Positions 11,385 to 22,554 of a stretch of DNA of 64,000 bases are shown piece by piece. Numbering within the stretch: position 1 is the first letter of the stretch; every line of letters begins with the position of its first letter. This stretch comes from Zanthoxylum bungeanum (taxonomy: Eukaryota; Streptophyta; Magnoliopsida; Sapindales; Rutaceae), in the NCBI GenBank assembly GCA_019454045.1, contig SKCR01015060.1:24194-88193 (forward strand). The letters run 5' to 3'. A model generated the notes under the pieces. It was not told the origin of the DNA. It was given only the letters and a program-made list of their open reading frames with translations, and did no database searches. The position numbers and the translations under genes are program-made.

Positions 11385-12001
11385 TCCAGGTTTTCAGACT
11401 AAGATACAGATTTTAGAAATATTTTCAGATTTCAGATCTTCAGTAAAAAGTTTTAAAAGTTCAGAACCCAGATTTTTAGCAAATAGTTTTCAGAAACCAG
11501 ACCTTCAGAAATAGTTTTCAAACGAAATAAGATTTCAGTGAAGATATTTTTTTTAAAAAATAAAAAGTATGGTTTTAAAATTAAATGATTGTTATTGTAA
11601 GTTTGGTTTTAGTCCACTCACTTAGATTGCATAGTAATCTAACCCCCCACCAGTCTTAGTTTGTTTTGCAGGGATTTCGGGAGGACAAACTCGGGAGGAT
11701 GGATGCTGATGCAGTCACCAGGGTTAGAGTCCACCAGTTCGAAGTCAAAGTAACATAATTTAGTTAGAGTTGCATTCATGCATTAACGATGTATTAGACA
11801 TTACAAGCAGTTTTGAATATGTTGCAAGAAAAGTATTATAAGTATGTATTAATAGAAATTTTTATTTATGTGGTTTGAGTTGAAGTCTGCATGCATAACA
11901 CTTTTGCAGTTCAGAGTACAGTCGGATAGTCGGAGGCTTATGGGGTTAACACATCTATCCATTGCCGGTAACATCTCCTGGATTGGGGATGTTACACTAT
12001 A

Positions 12002-12788
12002 TCGGGCTTGTAGACCTAATTGAAGGATCTTGAAGAACCATAATCTTATTAGCAAGTGGAATAAAATTATGCATTGAAGATGCTCTATATTCAGGAAGGT
12101 TCAGTAGAAATCTGCTAAGTTTCAATGATTTTCTCATAAATGTGTATCATATTGAAACTTTAGATAAAAACAATACAGAGCATATATATATTACCAAAAA
12201 AATCTCAGGTAAGAGATATATATTGGAAAAACTTCCAGCTTTCTCATATGGATTGTATTATACAATTATAAATTCAATAGAAAGTCATGTAGTGATGAAC
12301 CAAAAGTTCAATAATCCTAATATGTTTATGTTATAACATAATTGTCTTAGTCATCCAGGAGCTACGATGATGCGTAGAATAATTGAAAATTCTAAAGGGT
12401 ATAAATTAAAGAACCAGAAGATTCTATTAACATATGAGATCAATTTTACAGTTTGCTCACAAGGCAAACTTATGATACACCCATCTCTATATAAGATTGC
12501 CCTTGAATCCCCATCATTCTTACAGAGGATTCAAATAGACAATTGTGGACCAATACATCCTCTAAGTGGATATTTCCGTTACTTTATGATTTTGATTGAT
12601 GCATCCGCACGGTAGTCACAGGTTTGCTTATTGTCCACATATAATATTGCATTTTCCAAGCTACTTGCCCAAATGATTATATTAAGGGCACAATTCTAGG
12701 ATTATCTAATCAAAACCATACGATTAGATAATACTTGTGAATTTACATCCAAGACATTTGATGACTATTGTACATTAGTTGGAATCAG
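12002..12788 (+). pseudogene. Copia C integrase, N-terminal part (piece 2 of 4)
   Basis: This continues the Copia C polyprotein after the solo LTR. It shows gag-pre-integrase and integrase N-terminal features: LEKLPAFSYGLYYT, VMNQKFNNPN, a His-containing block LSHPGATMMRRIIENS, CSQGKL (zinc-finger Cys) and the first catalytic Asp region QIDNCGPIHPLSGYFRYFM, where DICGP is usual. Stops at 12334 and 12613 and frame changes break it. It stops at GISV, where the solo LTR at 12794 is inserted after TGTTG. The polyprotein resumes at 14770. Confidence 0.8.
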
Positions 12789-12793
12789 TGTTG

Positions 12794-14764
12794 TGTTGGG
12801 ATTCATGTCCTAGAACTTCATGTATTGTAAAACGGAATTGATTATTGTGATAATAATAAATGCATTATTCATTTTATCAAAGTTGTTTGAATTATATCGC
12901 ATATTGTCCAATTGCTTTATTTACCTTGATTACTCTTGTACGTTCATACTTAGTGTATGTTTGATGCATAAGAGGATTTAAATCTAGAGTTAGTAATCTA
13001 AATAGTCCATTGAGAGCAAACAAAGAGGGAACTTTATTTGTGGTTTATCTATAGCTATAATCGATTCCATACTTGTATGACGACCTTTATCCGAGATCAT
13101 TCATGTAGTGATATGGGAATTGATGCACCTTGTATGATGAGATCATATAAGACTGGACTTAGATAAATACGAATTTCTTTTAATATATGTTAACCGAAGA
13201 AATTTATTTTATCTAATAGATGGTCATATATGTATTCGATCTTAATCCTGAGTGTACTACGAACTCCTACATGACACGCTTTGTCATTTGATTTACTACG
13301 GTGAGGTTGGTGTTGCATTCCCGACCAATAACTACGTATTTTGGGATATGGTTTGGTGTGTAGCTGGGAACGTTTTACATAGATATGAAATTCACTCTTT
13401 CTTACGAGAAGCAGAAGAGTATCTCTTTTAAGAGTTGATTCGAGACTTAAACAATATGAGCGCTTAACTTTTCTATTGCAAATAGAAAGTTTTATATTCA
13501 TAATCGTTATGAATTAATTATTCATTATAGAATCAATTGTGCTTAAGAGATAAAATATTTATAGGGGTTTAACGGACTCTTGACTCAGCTCTATTTATGA
13601 GATATTCGTGAATGGCTATATCCATATGTAATGACTATATCGATGGACACCGAAGTTGATCGGTTTATTTTATCCATCTATGGTAACGGGAGTTCAACTT
13701 CGAGTTTTAGTGGAATAACGCGGAGTTAATAATTCGTAATATTTGATTAAAGAGTATAATTAATATTTCAGAATTATTGAGCTCGGAACCGTAGGTCCAT
13801 TTGGTCTCATTGCTAGCTCGATTAACTGTAGCAGACCTAATATAATTAGATTGTCTAATAATATACTCACATTATATTTGTATATTATTAATGATTTTAA
13901 CAATATTTATTGTCACAAATGAAAACTATATTAAATTAGTTTAACTTAATGTTTTCTAGAATTCTTTGATTATGAGATAATCAAGTCTTAATTATGAGAT
14001 AATCAAGTTAGTAATAATTATGAGATAATTACTACAGCATATAATTGAAGGTAATTTAATCATTATTGAGATAATGATTTTTATTTACCTTGGAGACAAA
14101 GCTATATGGCTTGTCATGCTCTCCAATTTATTATGTCTATTAGGCAGCTTGTATAAACTTTATAGATTTGTCATTAGCTAATCCATTTTTATGCTTTGGT
14201 ATGGCCTCCACATTTATGTGTTTTACATTGAAAGAAAACATTAGATGCTTAATGACAAAGTCCTTGTCTTTAGCTTAATATTTCTTATGCTTTAGTATGG
14301 CATTCACATTTTTGCATTGGCCATTGCAAGAAAGCATTAGATATTTGATAACAAGGTTAGTTGGCATGTGTAAGAGAATATAATCTCTACCATTTCTCTC
14401 AGTTCTTAAGATTAACATTTTGCATTCATTCACACAAGTGCAATTGAGAGAAAATAAAGAGAAATCAAACATTCACAAGTGTTGTGAGAGTGTTTGAAAT
14501 TCTAAAAAGCCAAACACTATTGTGACATCTTAATTCTCTAAATTATTTAGAGGTTTGATCTTTATGAGTGAATCTCATACTTCGATTTGTTGGTTTCAAG
14601 TCATAGTTTGGAAGATCGAGTGGTTGATCTAAGCGTTGGATATCAAAAGATTGATTTCGGCTATTACAATAAAGGGAGAAGGCAAAGAAAATTTTAAAGA
14701 TCCATATCGGAGCTGGTGCCACCACAAGCAACTTCCGCCGCACTAAAGAAAGTCTTTTCCTATA
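12794..14764 (+). mobile_element. Solo LTR of a Copia element, inserted in Copia C integrase
   Basis: This 1.97-kb element begins TGTTGGGATTCATGTCC, a start common in plant Copia LTRs, and ends TTTTCCTATA, where a CA end is expected (probable point mutation). It is flanked by TGTTG on both sides (12789-12793 and 14765-14769), an exact 5-bp duplication. Removing it rejoins the Copia C reading frame at Val-Glu-His-Pro. No gag or pol is inside. AT-rich direct repeats of TTATGAGATAAT occur at about 13970-14040. Confidence 0.88.
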
Positions 14765-14769
14765 TGTTG

Positions 14770-15903
14770 AACATCCAGTTCCACATGTACATACACAAAA
14801 TGGATTGGCAGAATCATTGATCAATCGAATTCAGGTAATGGCACAAACTTTATTGTTATGTACTCGATTACTAATTTTTATATGGGGTCATGCTATACTA
14901 CATGCAACTGCATTAATTCACCTTAGACCCACAGCTTATCATCAATATTCTCCAATCCAACTTGTTCTTTGTCACCAACTAGATATTTCTCATCTACGTA
15001 TTTTTGGTTGTGTTGTGTATGTTCCAAGTTCACCCCCACAACACACAAAGATGGGACCTCAACGTCGTTTGGGGATATATGTTGGTTTTAATTCACCTTC
15101 TATTATTAGATATTTGGAACCTTTAACGGGTGATCTTTTTACCGCACGTTTCGCGGATTGTAATTTTGATGAGACAAGCTTTCCAACATTAGGGGAAAAG
15201 AAATGGCCTCCAGAAGCAAGCCATGAACTTTCTTGGAAAGTTCCTAACATGTCTCATTTAGATCCTCGCACCAGTCAATGTGAAAATGAAGTGCGAAGGA
15301 TTATCCATTTGCAACAAATTGCAAATCAATTTCCAGATGCATTTACAGATACTGCAAAAGTAACCAAGTCACATATACCAGCTGCTAATACACCAGCCCG
15401 GATGGTTGTTCCTGTTGAGTAATCTAGTGTAATTTCAGCTAATGAATCATCCATTGCACGTCAGAAACGTGGTAGACCACTTGGTTCTAAAGATATTATT
15501 CCCCGAAAGATGAAAATAAAAGATTCGGATCTTGTTGAGAATAATGCTTGAGTAATGACTATACTTACATCTTCTCAATCACCAGTTCCAAAAGAACTTA
15601 TAGTCCTTGAATAGATACCAACCCCTGAAGACGATCAAAATTCCAAAAATGAGGAAAAGTCTATCAATTATACTTACAAAAGAGAATTGTGGGATCAAAC
15701 GGAAATAATAATTGACAATGTGTTTTCATATACAGTAGCTACTGAAATTGCAAATGATTTCGAACCTCAAAATATCGATAAACGTAGATAAAGACATGAT
15801 TGGCCTAAATGGAAAGAAGTAATTCAAGCAGAATTTATTTCTTTAGCCAAACGTGAAGTATTTGGACCCATAGTTGAGACACTTGAAGATGACAAACATG
15901 TTG
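14770..15903 (+). pseudogene. Copia C integrase core/C-terminus and start of RT (piece 3 of 4)
   Basis: The first 650 bases are an open frame with clear Copia integrase blocks: HVHTQNGLAESLI (catalytic Glu region), WGHAILHA, LRIFGCVVYVP, MGPQRRLGIYVGF, SIIRYLEPLTGDLFTARFADC, FDPRT-like LDPRTSQCE, and DAFTDTAKVTKSHIPAA. A stop at 15420 ends the longest frame. Beyond it, weaker similarity leads to FISLAKREVFGPIVET and then VGY, the opening of the RT domain. There the Tat/Ogre-like element at 15909 interrupts, and the RT continues with KWVFV at 20460. It is not functional. Confidence 0.85.
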
Positions 15904-16212
15904 GTTACTGTAGGCATTGCATGTTTGCATGTGAAACCCGATGATGAGCCTCATTTGGAGGCACTATCTCTTAAGTCGCGGAAATCGCGGGAAACGGACG
16001 TCGGAAGGGAAGAGTCAAGAATTGACGGTTTTGATTTAGTTCACGTGTTTAGCTTCGGGTTCGCTGTTGGATCTCCGTTTTAAAAACTTAACCTTAGCCC
16101 AAGCCCATTAAATCACATCCAAAGAAATAATTAATATATGTCACAAATCAAAATAATTAAAACATTTAAAATATATGTCACAAATTTTAAATTAAATTCA
16201 CAAACTAATTAA

Positions 16213-16676
16213 AATGGACTATCTCTCATCAGCAACGGTTCGAAAATGGACCACTCTCATATCAGCAACGGTTCGGAAATGAACTACTCTCATATCAGTA
16301 ATGGTTCGGAAATGGACTATCTCTCATCAGCAACGGTTCGGAAATGGACTATCTCTCATCAGCAACGGTTCGAAAATGGACCACTCTCATATTAGTAACG
16401 GTTCGGAAATGAACCACTCTCATATCAGTATTGGTTCGGAAATATACTATCTCTCATCAGCAACGGTTCGAAAATGGACCACTCTCATATCAGTAACGGT
16501 TCGGAAATGGACCACTCTCATATCAGTATTGGTTCGGAAATGGACTATCTCTCATCAGCAGCGGTTCGAAAATGGACCACTCTCATATCAGTATTGGTTC
16601 GGAAATGAACTATCTCTCCTCGGCAATGGTTCAGAATTGACCCCTCTCATATCAGTCACGGTTCGAAATGGACTAC
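16213..16676. repeat. 32-33 bp tandem array in 3'UTR of element D
   Basis: About 14 units of 32-33 bases (GGTTCG occurs at 16237, 16270, 16303, 16335 and 16367, for example). Two alternating unit types differ in CTCTCATCAGCAACGG versus CTCATATCAGTAACGG. It joins the truncated 5' LTR directly at AATTAAAAT (16214). The open frames through it are by-products of a unit length close to a multiple of three. Confidence 0.9.
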
Positions 16677-16679
16677 TAT

Positions 16680-16915
16680 CCCTCGCCGAAAATGACACTC
16701 CGAAAATGGAGCACGGTTCGAAATGGACCATTTTCACATCTCGCCGAAAATGGCACTCCGAAAATGGAGCACGGTTTGAAATGGACCATCATCTCATCTC
16801 GCCGAAAATGGCACTCCGAAAATGGAGCACGGTTCGAAAATGGACCATTATCTCATCAGTCGCCGAAAATGGCACACCAAAATGGAGCACAGTTCGAAAA
16901 TAGACAGTCATCACT
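16680..16915. repeat. 57-60 bp tandem array in 3'UTR of element D
   Basis: Four units starting at about 16688, 16747, 16803 and 16863, each with CGAAAATGGCACTCCG followed by AAAATGGAGCACGGTTCG. The GGTTCGAAATGGACCA segment is shared with the preceding 32-bp array, so the longer unit looks like a higher-order derivative of the shorter one. Confidence 0.85.
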
Positions 16916-17105
16916 TCAGCAACACCTCGGAAATGGGGTTCAGCATGCCGAAAATGGCACAACCAGACCAACTCAACTTAAAACACAACACAGCAGGCAA
17001 ACCGGGTGACAGTTGGCGAGCCAGGTAAGTAAAAATGCATTGCATAGACTTTGATAGGATTGTCACTGTCACACACTGCACAAGTCCCATCAAAGTGGGG
17101 GCGAC

Positions 17106-20100
17106 TGTAGGCATTGCATTTTTGCATGTGAAACCTGATGATGAGCCTCATTTGGAGGCACTATCTTTTAAGTCGCGGAAATCGCGGGAAACGGACGTCG
17201 GAAGGGAAGAGTCAAGAATTGACGGTTTTGATTTAGTTCACGTGTTAGCTTCGGGTTCGCTGTTGGATCTCCGTTTTAAAAACTTAACCTTAGCCCAAGC
17301 CCATTAAATCACATCCAAAGAAATAATTAATATATGTCACAAATCAAAATAATTAAAACATTTAAAATATATGTCACAAATTTTAAATTAAATCACAAAC
17401 TAATTAAAATAAAATCTTAATTAAATTAAATTCAAAAATTAAAATTAATTAACTCACAAATATAAACTAAATTGAAATTAAATAATCAATTAATTGAATT
17501 AATGTTAAATCTAAATTACAAACCAATTAAATTAATAAAATAAATTAATTGCAATTAAAATTAAATCAAATAAAATCAAAAATCAAATACCAAAATTAAA
17601 TAATTCACTTCCAAATTAAAATCAATCAAAATAAAATAATTCCTAATTTAATTAAAACACTCACCAAATTTAAGAAATTACCCACCAAAAATACAATATC
17701 CTTGCCTAAATAATTAAAATCAAATACCAATACACCTAATTAATTGATTTCTTTCCTAAAACAAAACCTTGCACAAACCCTAATACCCATGCAACTATAT
17801 AAACACACACTAATTGCAACTCTAATGGACAACTCTCCACTCTCTCTAACACACATTCACTTCTCAACCCTAGCGTCCTCATCATCTCTCGCCCTTCACA
17901 AATCACAAACGACGAAACCTAAGCTTCTCATTGAATCAAAACAAACAACAATAAACCAACACACAGCCGATAATCATCACACACACACACACACGTCTTC
18001 TAACTACCCCACACTCGAGCAGCCACAAACCTTGACGACACCTTGCGTCATTCACGTAACCCTCAGCCATTCACAAAGCAAAATCACACTTGTCACGAAG
18101 CCCTTAACCCTCCACACATCAGTCCAGCCACCACTCAGTGCATCAAAACCACGCACGTTCACGCCACTAACCAAATCGCCGACTTCAAAAAACCAATAGC
18201 CACAGCCTTCACGCCAATAGCCTCCACGACATCTGCCCAATTCAGCCACAGGAAATCACGCACAAATCTGCCCAAAACTGCCACATATTGGACCCTAAAC
18301 TGCACGCCTATTTACCCCACTGCACACACAAAAAAATCAACACAGATAGCCCCCTAAAACACGCACAAACAGTCCACCAAAACAGAATAATAAGACCTGA
18401 AACAGCGAACAGAAAACACGTCAAAAACAGCAGCAAATCGAGGCCAAAGCAGTGGGAAAAACAGTGGAACAGCGAGCCAAAACGCGAAGCTAGTGAACCT
18501 GAAAAGTAAAGAGCTTTCATCCCTTCCGATCTCCGCGAAACGCAAGTCCGAGGACAACTAAAAAGGTTAGACCTGAGGGTAATTTTCACACTTATTTCTA
18601 TTTAATTTCTGGTCATTTACTTTGATTATATTTTCTGTATTTGTGGCATTTGTTGTGTATGCGATGTTTGTTGTGGATTTTGGATGAATGGAAGTGTCGT
18701 CTCTTGTGGTATATAGGATGGAAACTCAGACGTAAATTCCGTAGCCGAATCTGAATGGACGGTAGTGCGGTCTGTACTTGGGCAACAATTCCACGTACCA
18801 CTTGAGCAAACGGCACTTGTTGATTTTATGTTATCTTGTTCATTTGATTATTTGCCGTTTAATTTTTCTGCCTGTTAATTTCCGCATATCATTCATTTAT
18901 GTCATATGGAGATGATGCGCATGAGCTTAGCAAGTGTGATAAAAGGTCCCCTTAAAGGGGTTAAAATCCTTTACCCGAGGCTTCGCCGCGCCGGATGATA
19001 TATACTTGATTGGACGAGAGATGTGTTCAATCGGGTATACGAAATCCAATATTCTTTATTTATTTGTTTTATTTTTGTATGCATTATGTAATATGTGCGC
19101 ATGGGCTTAGCAAGTGTGATGAAAGGTCCCCTTAAAGGGGTAAAATCCTTTACCCGAGGCTTCGCTGCGCCGGATGATGTATATTTTATTGGACGAGAGA
19201 TGTGTTCAATCGGGTATACGAAATCCGATATTCTTTATTTATTTGTTTTATTTTTTATGCATTATGTAATATGTGCGCATGGGCTTGACTAGGGCGGTTT
19301 TAAGGTCCTCCATTCGAGGGAAAACGCCATAAGGCTACCTTTGCCATGATGTTTTGCCGCGCTGTTTATTACATGATTTATCGATGTTTTACAAAAATCC
19401 CTTTTTTATGCTTCTTTATTTATTGCACTTGATTATGTGATATGCGCGCATGGGCTTAACTAGGATGGTTCTAAGGTCCTCCATTCGAGGAAAAACGCCA
19501 CAAGGCTACCTTTGCCATGATGTTTCGCCGCGCTGTTTATTACGCGATTTATCGCTGCTTTTTGCAAAATGTCATTTTAACCATGCCCTTTATTTCTTTT
19601 TTTTGTCGCGCAACGTTGTGTCGTGCTTCCTTTTCCATATCATTCATCCATATGACATATCATTGTATAATCTTACATCACATGTAACATGCTTAATGGA
19701 AAATTGGTAGTGATTGCACGGACATAGGCGCATATTGCATTTCTCTTCTTCTCGGTATTCCTTTCTTTCACTCATGTTAGTTGCATCCTTTAGCATCACA
19801 TTATGGCATGTTCATTTTTAATGTAAAAGTGCATCTTTGATTTTTTCATCTTTGGCATGTTTAAATTTGTGTCTTTCTTCATCTTTTAAAGTTGCGTGTT
19901 TGTATTGATTTCGTTTATCATGCGGTTATTCTGACCATATCTTATATGCTTCTTTACATAATGCGCCTACAATATTATTTGTCGTCATTTTGATTTCCTT
20001 TACATTACATGCAAATGTTACCATGACTGTTTTTATTTATATTTACATGAATGATTGAATTCTTATGACGTTGTGTGCTTGTTGTTGCAAAGGCCTACCT

Positions 20101-20454
20101 TTGAGCATGTGAATTTGGCAATAAGATTTGGTTTCATGTATGTTAGATGTAAACTATACTTTTAAGCAAGTGAATTTAGAATTGTGGTGCACTTGGAAAT
20201 ATATGTCATAGGCTTGGTTGGATTATTGCATAAATTTTTACATTACAAGTTGCATAAGTAAGGGACCATTCCGAACCCAATGGTTTGAGGTCTTCCCTTG
20301 CGAGGGGTGAGTGCGGCCTTAAATCTTTGTCCTGGTTCACACCGGGTGGCGACTCCCTTATTCTCCGGTTTAGTCCTCCGTTGGCTACTCCGTACTCCCA
20401 ACTAGGCCCCCGAGCCTGGAACAGCATGCGTCGCCCAGCTCCTGTGTCCCCACA
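17106..20454 (+). mobile_element. 3' LTR of element D
   Basis: A 3.35-kb LTR bounded by TGTAGGCATT and TCCCCACA. U3 is very AT-rich (17330-17750), followed by a TATA box TATATAAA at 17796-17803 and a leader-like C-rich stretch. A four-unit tandem array lies at 18917-19615, and a GC-rich 3' end (20260-20454) contains the block GGTGGCGACTCCC. Frames within 17744-18510 follow the promoter but have no recognised protein similarity. Confidence 0.85.
18917..19615. repeat. 170-180 bp tandem repeats inside LTR D
   Basis: Four units start at GCGCATG 18917, 19097, 19275 and 19445. Units 1-2 carry AAAGGTCCCCTTAAAGGGG, a perfect CCCCTTAAAGGGG palindrome. Units 3-4 carry AAGGTCCTCCATTCGAGG instead, with GGTCCTC/GAGG pairing. 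They are therefore two pairs of diverged duplicates with a preserved small stem. Confidence 0.85.
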
Positions 20455-20459
20455 GTTAC

Positions 20460-20563
20460 AAATGGGTGTTTGTATGAAAACATAATAAACATAATGAAAT
20501 CATTAGATATAAAGTGTGACTAGTTGCACAAGGTTTCTCGCAGACACTAGGTATTGACTATGA
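20460..20563 (+). pseudogene. Copia C RT opening (piece 4 of 4)
   Basis: Immediately after the duplicated GTTAC the RT resumes with KWVFV and continues through an EIIRYK block and LVAQGFSQTLGIDYE, with one stop in KWVFV-stop and another before LVAQG. Similarity ends at about 20563, where unrelated GC-richer sequence begins. The remainder of RT and RNase H is absent from the window. Confidence 0.75.
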
Positions 20564-20763
20564 AATCATCAGGAGCTACGGTTCCACGGAGGGATCCCGA
20601 AACTCGGAAACGGAGATTCGGTTCGGAAAGTCGGTTCCGATAAAAGTTGTCAAAAATCGATTTTGAGCATACCATCGGACTTTTCACGGCGAGACGAGCA
20701 CGGTGGGGTTTTCCGACGATCGATCGGAGGTCAGACGACGGCCCACGCACCGCACGAGCCAGT
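20564..20763. other. Unclassified GC-richer fragment (left part)
   Basis: Sequence with repeated CGGAAA/GGTTCGG motifs, unlike its AT-rich neighbours, and probably a piece of another repeat. It continues at 22421-22554, because the solo LTR at 20764-22415 sits within it with an exact CCAGT duplication. No coding similarity is recognised, and there is no terminal signature to classify it. Confidence 0.5.
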
Positions 20764-22415
20764 TGATGAGTGGTAAAACTATCACTATTTCCACTCATTT
20801 AACCTAATATTTTGTATAGTTTCTTGTGTTTTGTGAATATTTTGATGTGTTTTGTGTTATTTTGTAGATAAATAATATTTCAGGACATTCTGGAGGTAAT
20901 TTGGAGCAAAACTGCAAAATTTGGTGAAATTTGGCAAAAATGGTATTTTGGTCATTTTCGGGCGTCTCGACACTGGGAAGCTGGCGTCGCGACACTGAAG
21001 ACCCTGGCGTCTCCCCGGGCGTCCCGACACTGAAGTTCCACGTGTCAAAAATTCAGCAAGCCAAAATTTATTGCGACCGCCGTGCCACGTGTCACGAAAT
21101 GGACGAGCCGCAATTAATTGCGGCGAAAGTAGGCGGCGTCGCGACGCTGACGCCTTTTCTGCACCTATAAATAAGCTTCGAATTTTCATTTCAAAATGTA
21201 CCAAAATCCTCTGAAATACATATATAATAAAGAGTTCTTCATATTTTCTTCTGTTATTTAGTTTATTTACGCTTTGTAGTAGTAATTTTATCCATCCATG
21301 AGGGGGTAACTTCTCCATGCTGAGGTAATAAGGTAAGTCTTTTACTATTGCTTTTTAGATTAATCTCCCTTAAAATATGATATATAGACTGTTTAAAATT
21401 AGATTAATAAAGGATACCTCCATTCCGGACGGTTGGTTATTCAATTTAATCTAATTAACCTGACTAAATGAGGATACCGCCATTCTAGGACGGTTGATTT
21501 AAGTTTATATTTCTGTTCCGCCTCATGGCTGGTATATTTGAATTTGACTTAATCAGGATACCGCCATTCTGGACGGTTGGTTTAAAAAATCACAAGTTAA
21601 TATATTATTTTATGGGAGATATCTAAATAGTATATAGTAGAAGTTATTTCCTTTTTACCTTAGCATTTCATTTATTTATTTTGTCTTTTAAGTTTTTATT
21701 AGTTTTAAATATGTATAGTAACTAAGTTAAATATCTAGGGTTGTGGTTAAATCTAATATCACCAATTTAAAAGGGTTAGATTATAGTTTGGGTAATTAAA
21801 GAGTTATTTGTTGAGTCATAATCTTAATGCTTTTTATTAACTGATCACTAATAAAATTGATTAGGTAAACTTAAAATGAACTAGACATAGGGATTTTAAG
21901 TTTAAGACCTTAGTCTCAACAACCCACGATCTTCCTTAAGGATAGATAACCCTTTAATAGATTTCCTTACAGGATAGACATATACCTGTTGGGCGGGGGT
22001 AGTCATAATTGGAACTTAACCTTAATGAATCTAGGTAATTTAATTGACATAGACATATGGTTCAATTGGATTATAACTAGGTATTTGTAAATGATCATTC
22101 GAAAGAGGCTTTTACATAATTTAGTGTTCCAGATTAATAATTCAATAATTTACCCAACTATGATTTAACTACTTAATCTTTTAATTGATATTAGAAAAAT
22201 TCACAACCTTAGATTTTTGAGTCTTTTATTTTCCTTAGTATTTTCTTTTGTCTTTTTATTTATTTTCTTACATTCTCCCTCAATTAGATATTTGCAAATA
22301 AACAGTATCAACAGTTAATAACAACAGTAGGAATTAAGTCCTCGTGGGATCGATATTTTTATACTACTTGAACGATACGTGCGCTTGCGTTATACGTGTG
22401 TGTTTACGCCGGTCA
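20764..22415 (+). mobile_element. Solo LTR (E1), Athila-like
   Basis: A 1.65-kb LTR from TGATGAGTGG to CGCCGGTCA with CCAGT on both sides (20759-20763 and 22416-22420). It is a clean solo LTR and the shortest of the six family copies. U3 (20880-21160) holds variants of the GCGTCGCGACGC palindrome (for example around 20985 and 21137). TATAAATA is at 21166-21173. The transcribed hairpin array is at about 21414-21577 with units of the ACCGCCATTCTGGACGGT type. Confidence 0.92.
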
Positions 22416-22420
22416 CCAGT

Positions 22421-22554
22421 CAGTAAGCGAACCACGCGCACCGACACGCTCCACGCTCCCCACTCTCGTCTGAAGGTTGAAGACGCTGACTCAGCCGCCA
22501 CGTCAGCGTCCAGTCAGCGCCACGTCAACAGACCCTGCACAGTCAGCAACCCAG
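22421..22554. other. Unclassified GC-richer fragment (right part)
   Basis: Continuation of 20564-20763 beyond the solo LTR. It is rich in CACGTC/CAGTCAGC repeats (GCCACGTCAGCGTCCAGTC and GCGCCACGTCAAC). No gene or element end is recognised. It forms the left flank (CCCAG) of element E2. Confidence 0.5.

Larger units (their letters stand above)
9141..11996 (+). mobile_element. Solo LTR, 2.86 kb, Gypsy (possibly Tekay-type), inserted in Copia C
   Basis: The element runs from TGTAACGACC to GATGTTACA with flanking CTATA on both sides (9136-9140 and 11997-12001), an exact 5-bp target duplication. There is no internal PBS, gag or pol, so it is a solo LTR. Orientation is assumed from the TG start and could be the reverse. 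The TGTAAC...GTTACA ends and the great LTR length resemble chromovirus (Tekay/Del) LTRs of plants, which is an inference from end sequence only. It contains a (GAA)n microsatellite (9718-9771) and a set of GC-rich hairpins (11237-11384). Reading frames inside it are fortuitous. Confidence 0.85.
15909..20454 (+). mobile_element. Element D: internally deleted Tat/Ogre-like Gypsy element in Copia C
   Basis: Starts TGTAGGCATTG and ends CTGTGTCCCCACA, with GTTAC on both sides (15904-15908 and 20455-20459), an exact 5-bp duplication that cuts the Copia C codons for VGY-KWV. It has a 306-bp 5' LTR stub (15909-16214), a short internal region made of tandem repeats (16215-about 16920), a purine tract AAAGTGGGGGCGAC (17092-17105) and a complete 3.35-kb 3' LTR (17106-20454). 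Gag and pol are gone, as is over 3 kb of the 5' LTR and the PBS. Lineage is inferred from very long LTRs plus repeat-filled 3'UTR, both known for Tat/Ogre elements. Confidence 0.85.

Noticed and set aside
16213..16915. CRISPR-like regularly spaced repeats
   Set aside because: Units are contiguous tandem repeats without unique spacers, in plant DNA, next to a retrotransposon PPT.
16301..17009. Repetitive 200- and 113-residue frames
   Set aside because: They arise from the 32-33 and 57-60 bp tandem arrays; unit lengths keep frames open by chance.
17744..18510. Possible small genes downstream of a TATA box
   Set aside because: They lie in the LTR of element D, show no recognised protein similarity, and overlap each other in several frames.
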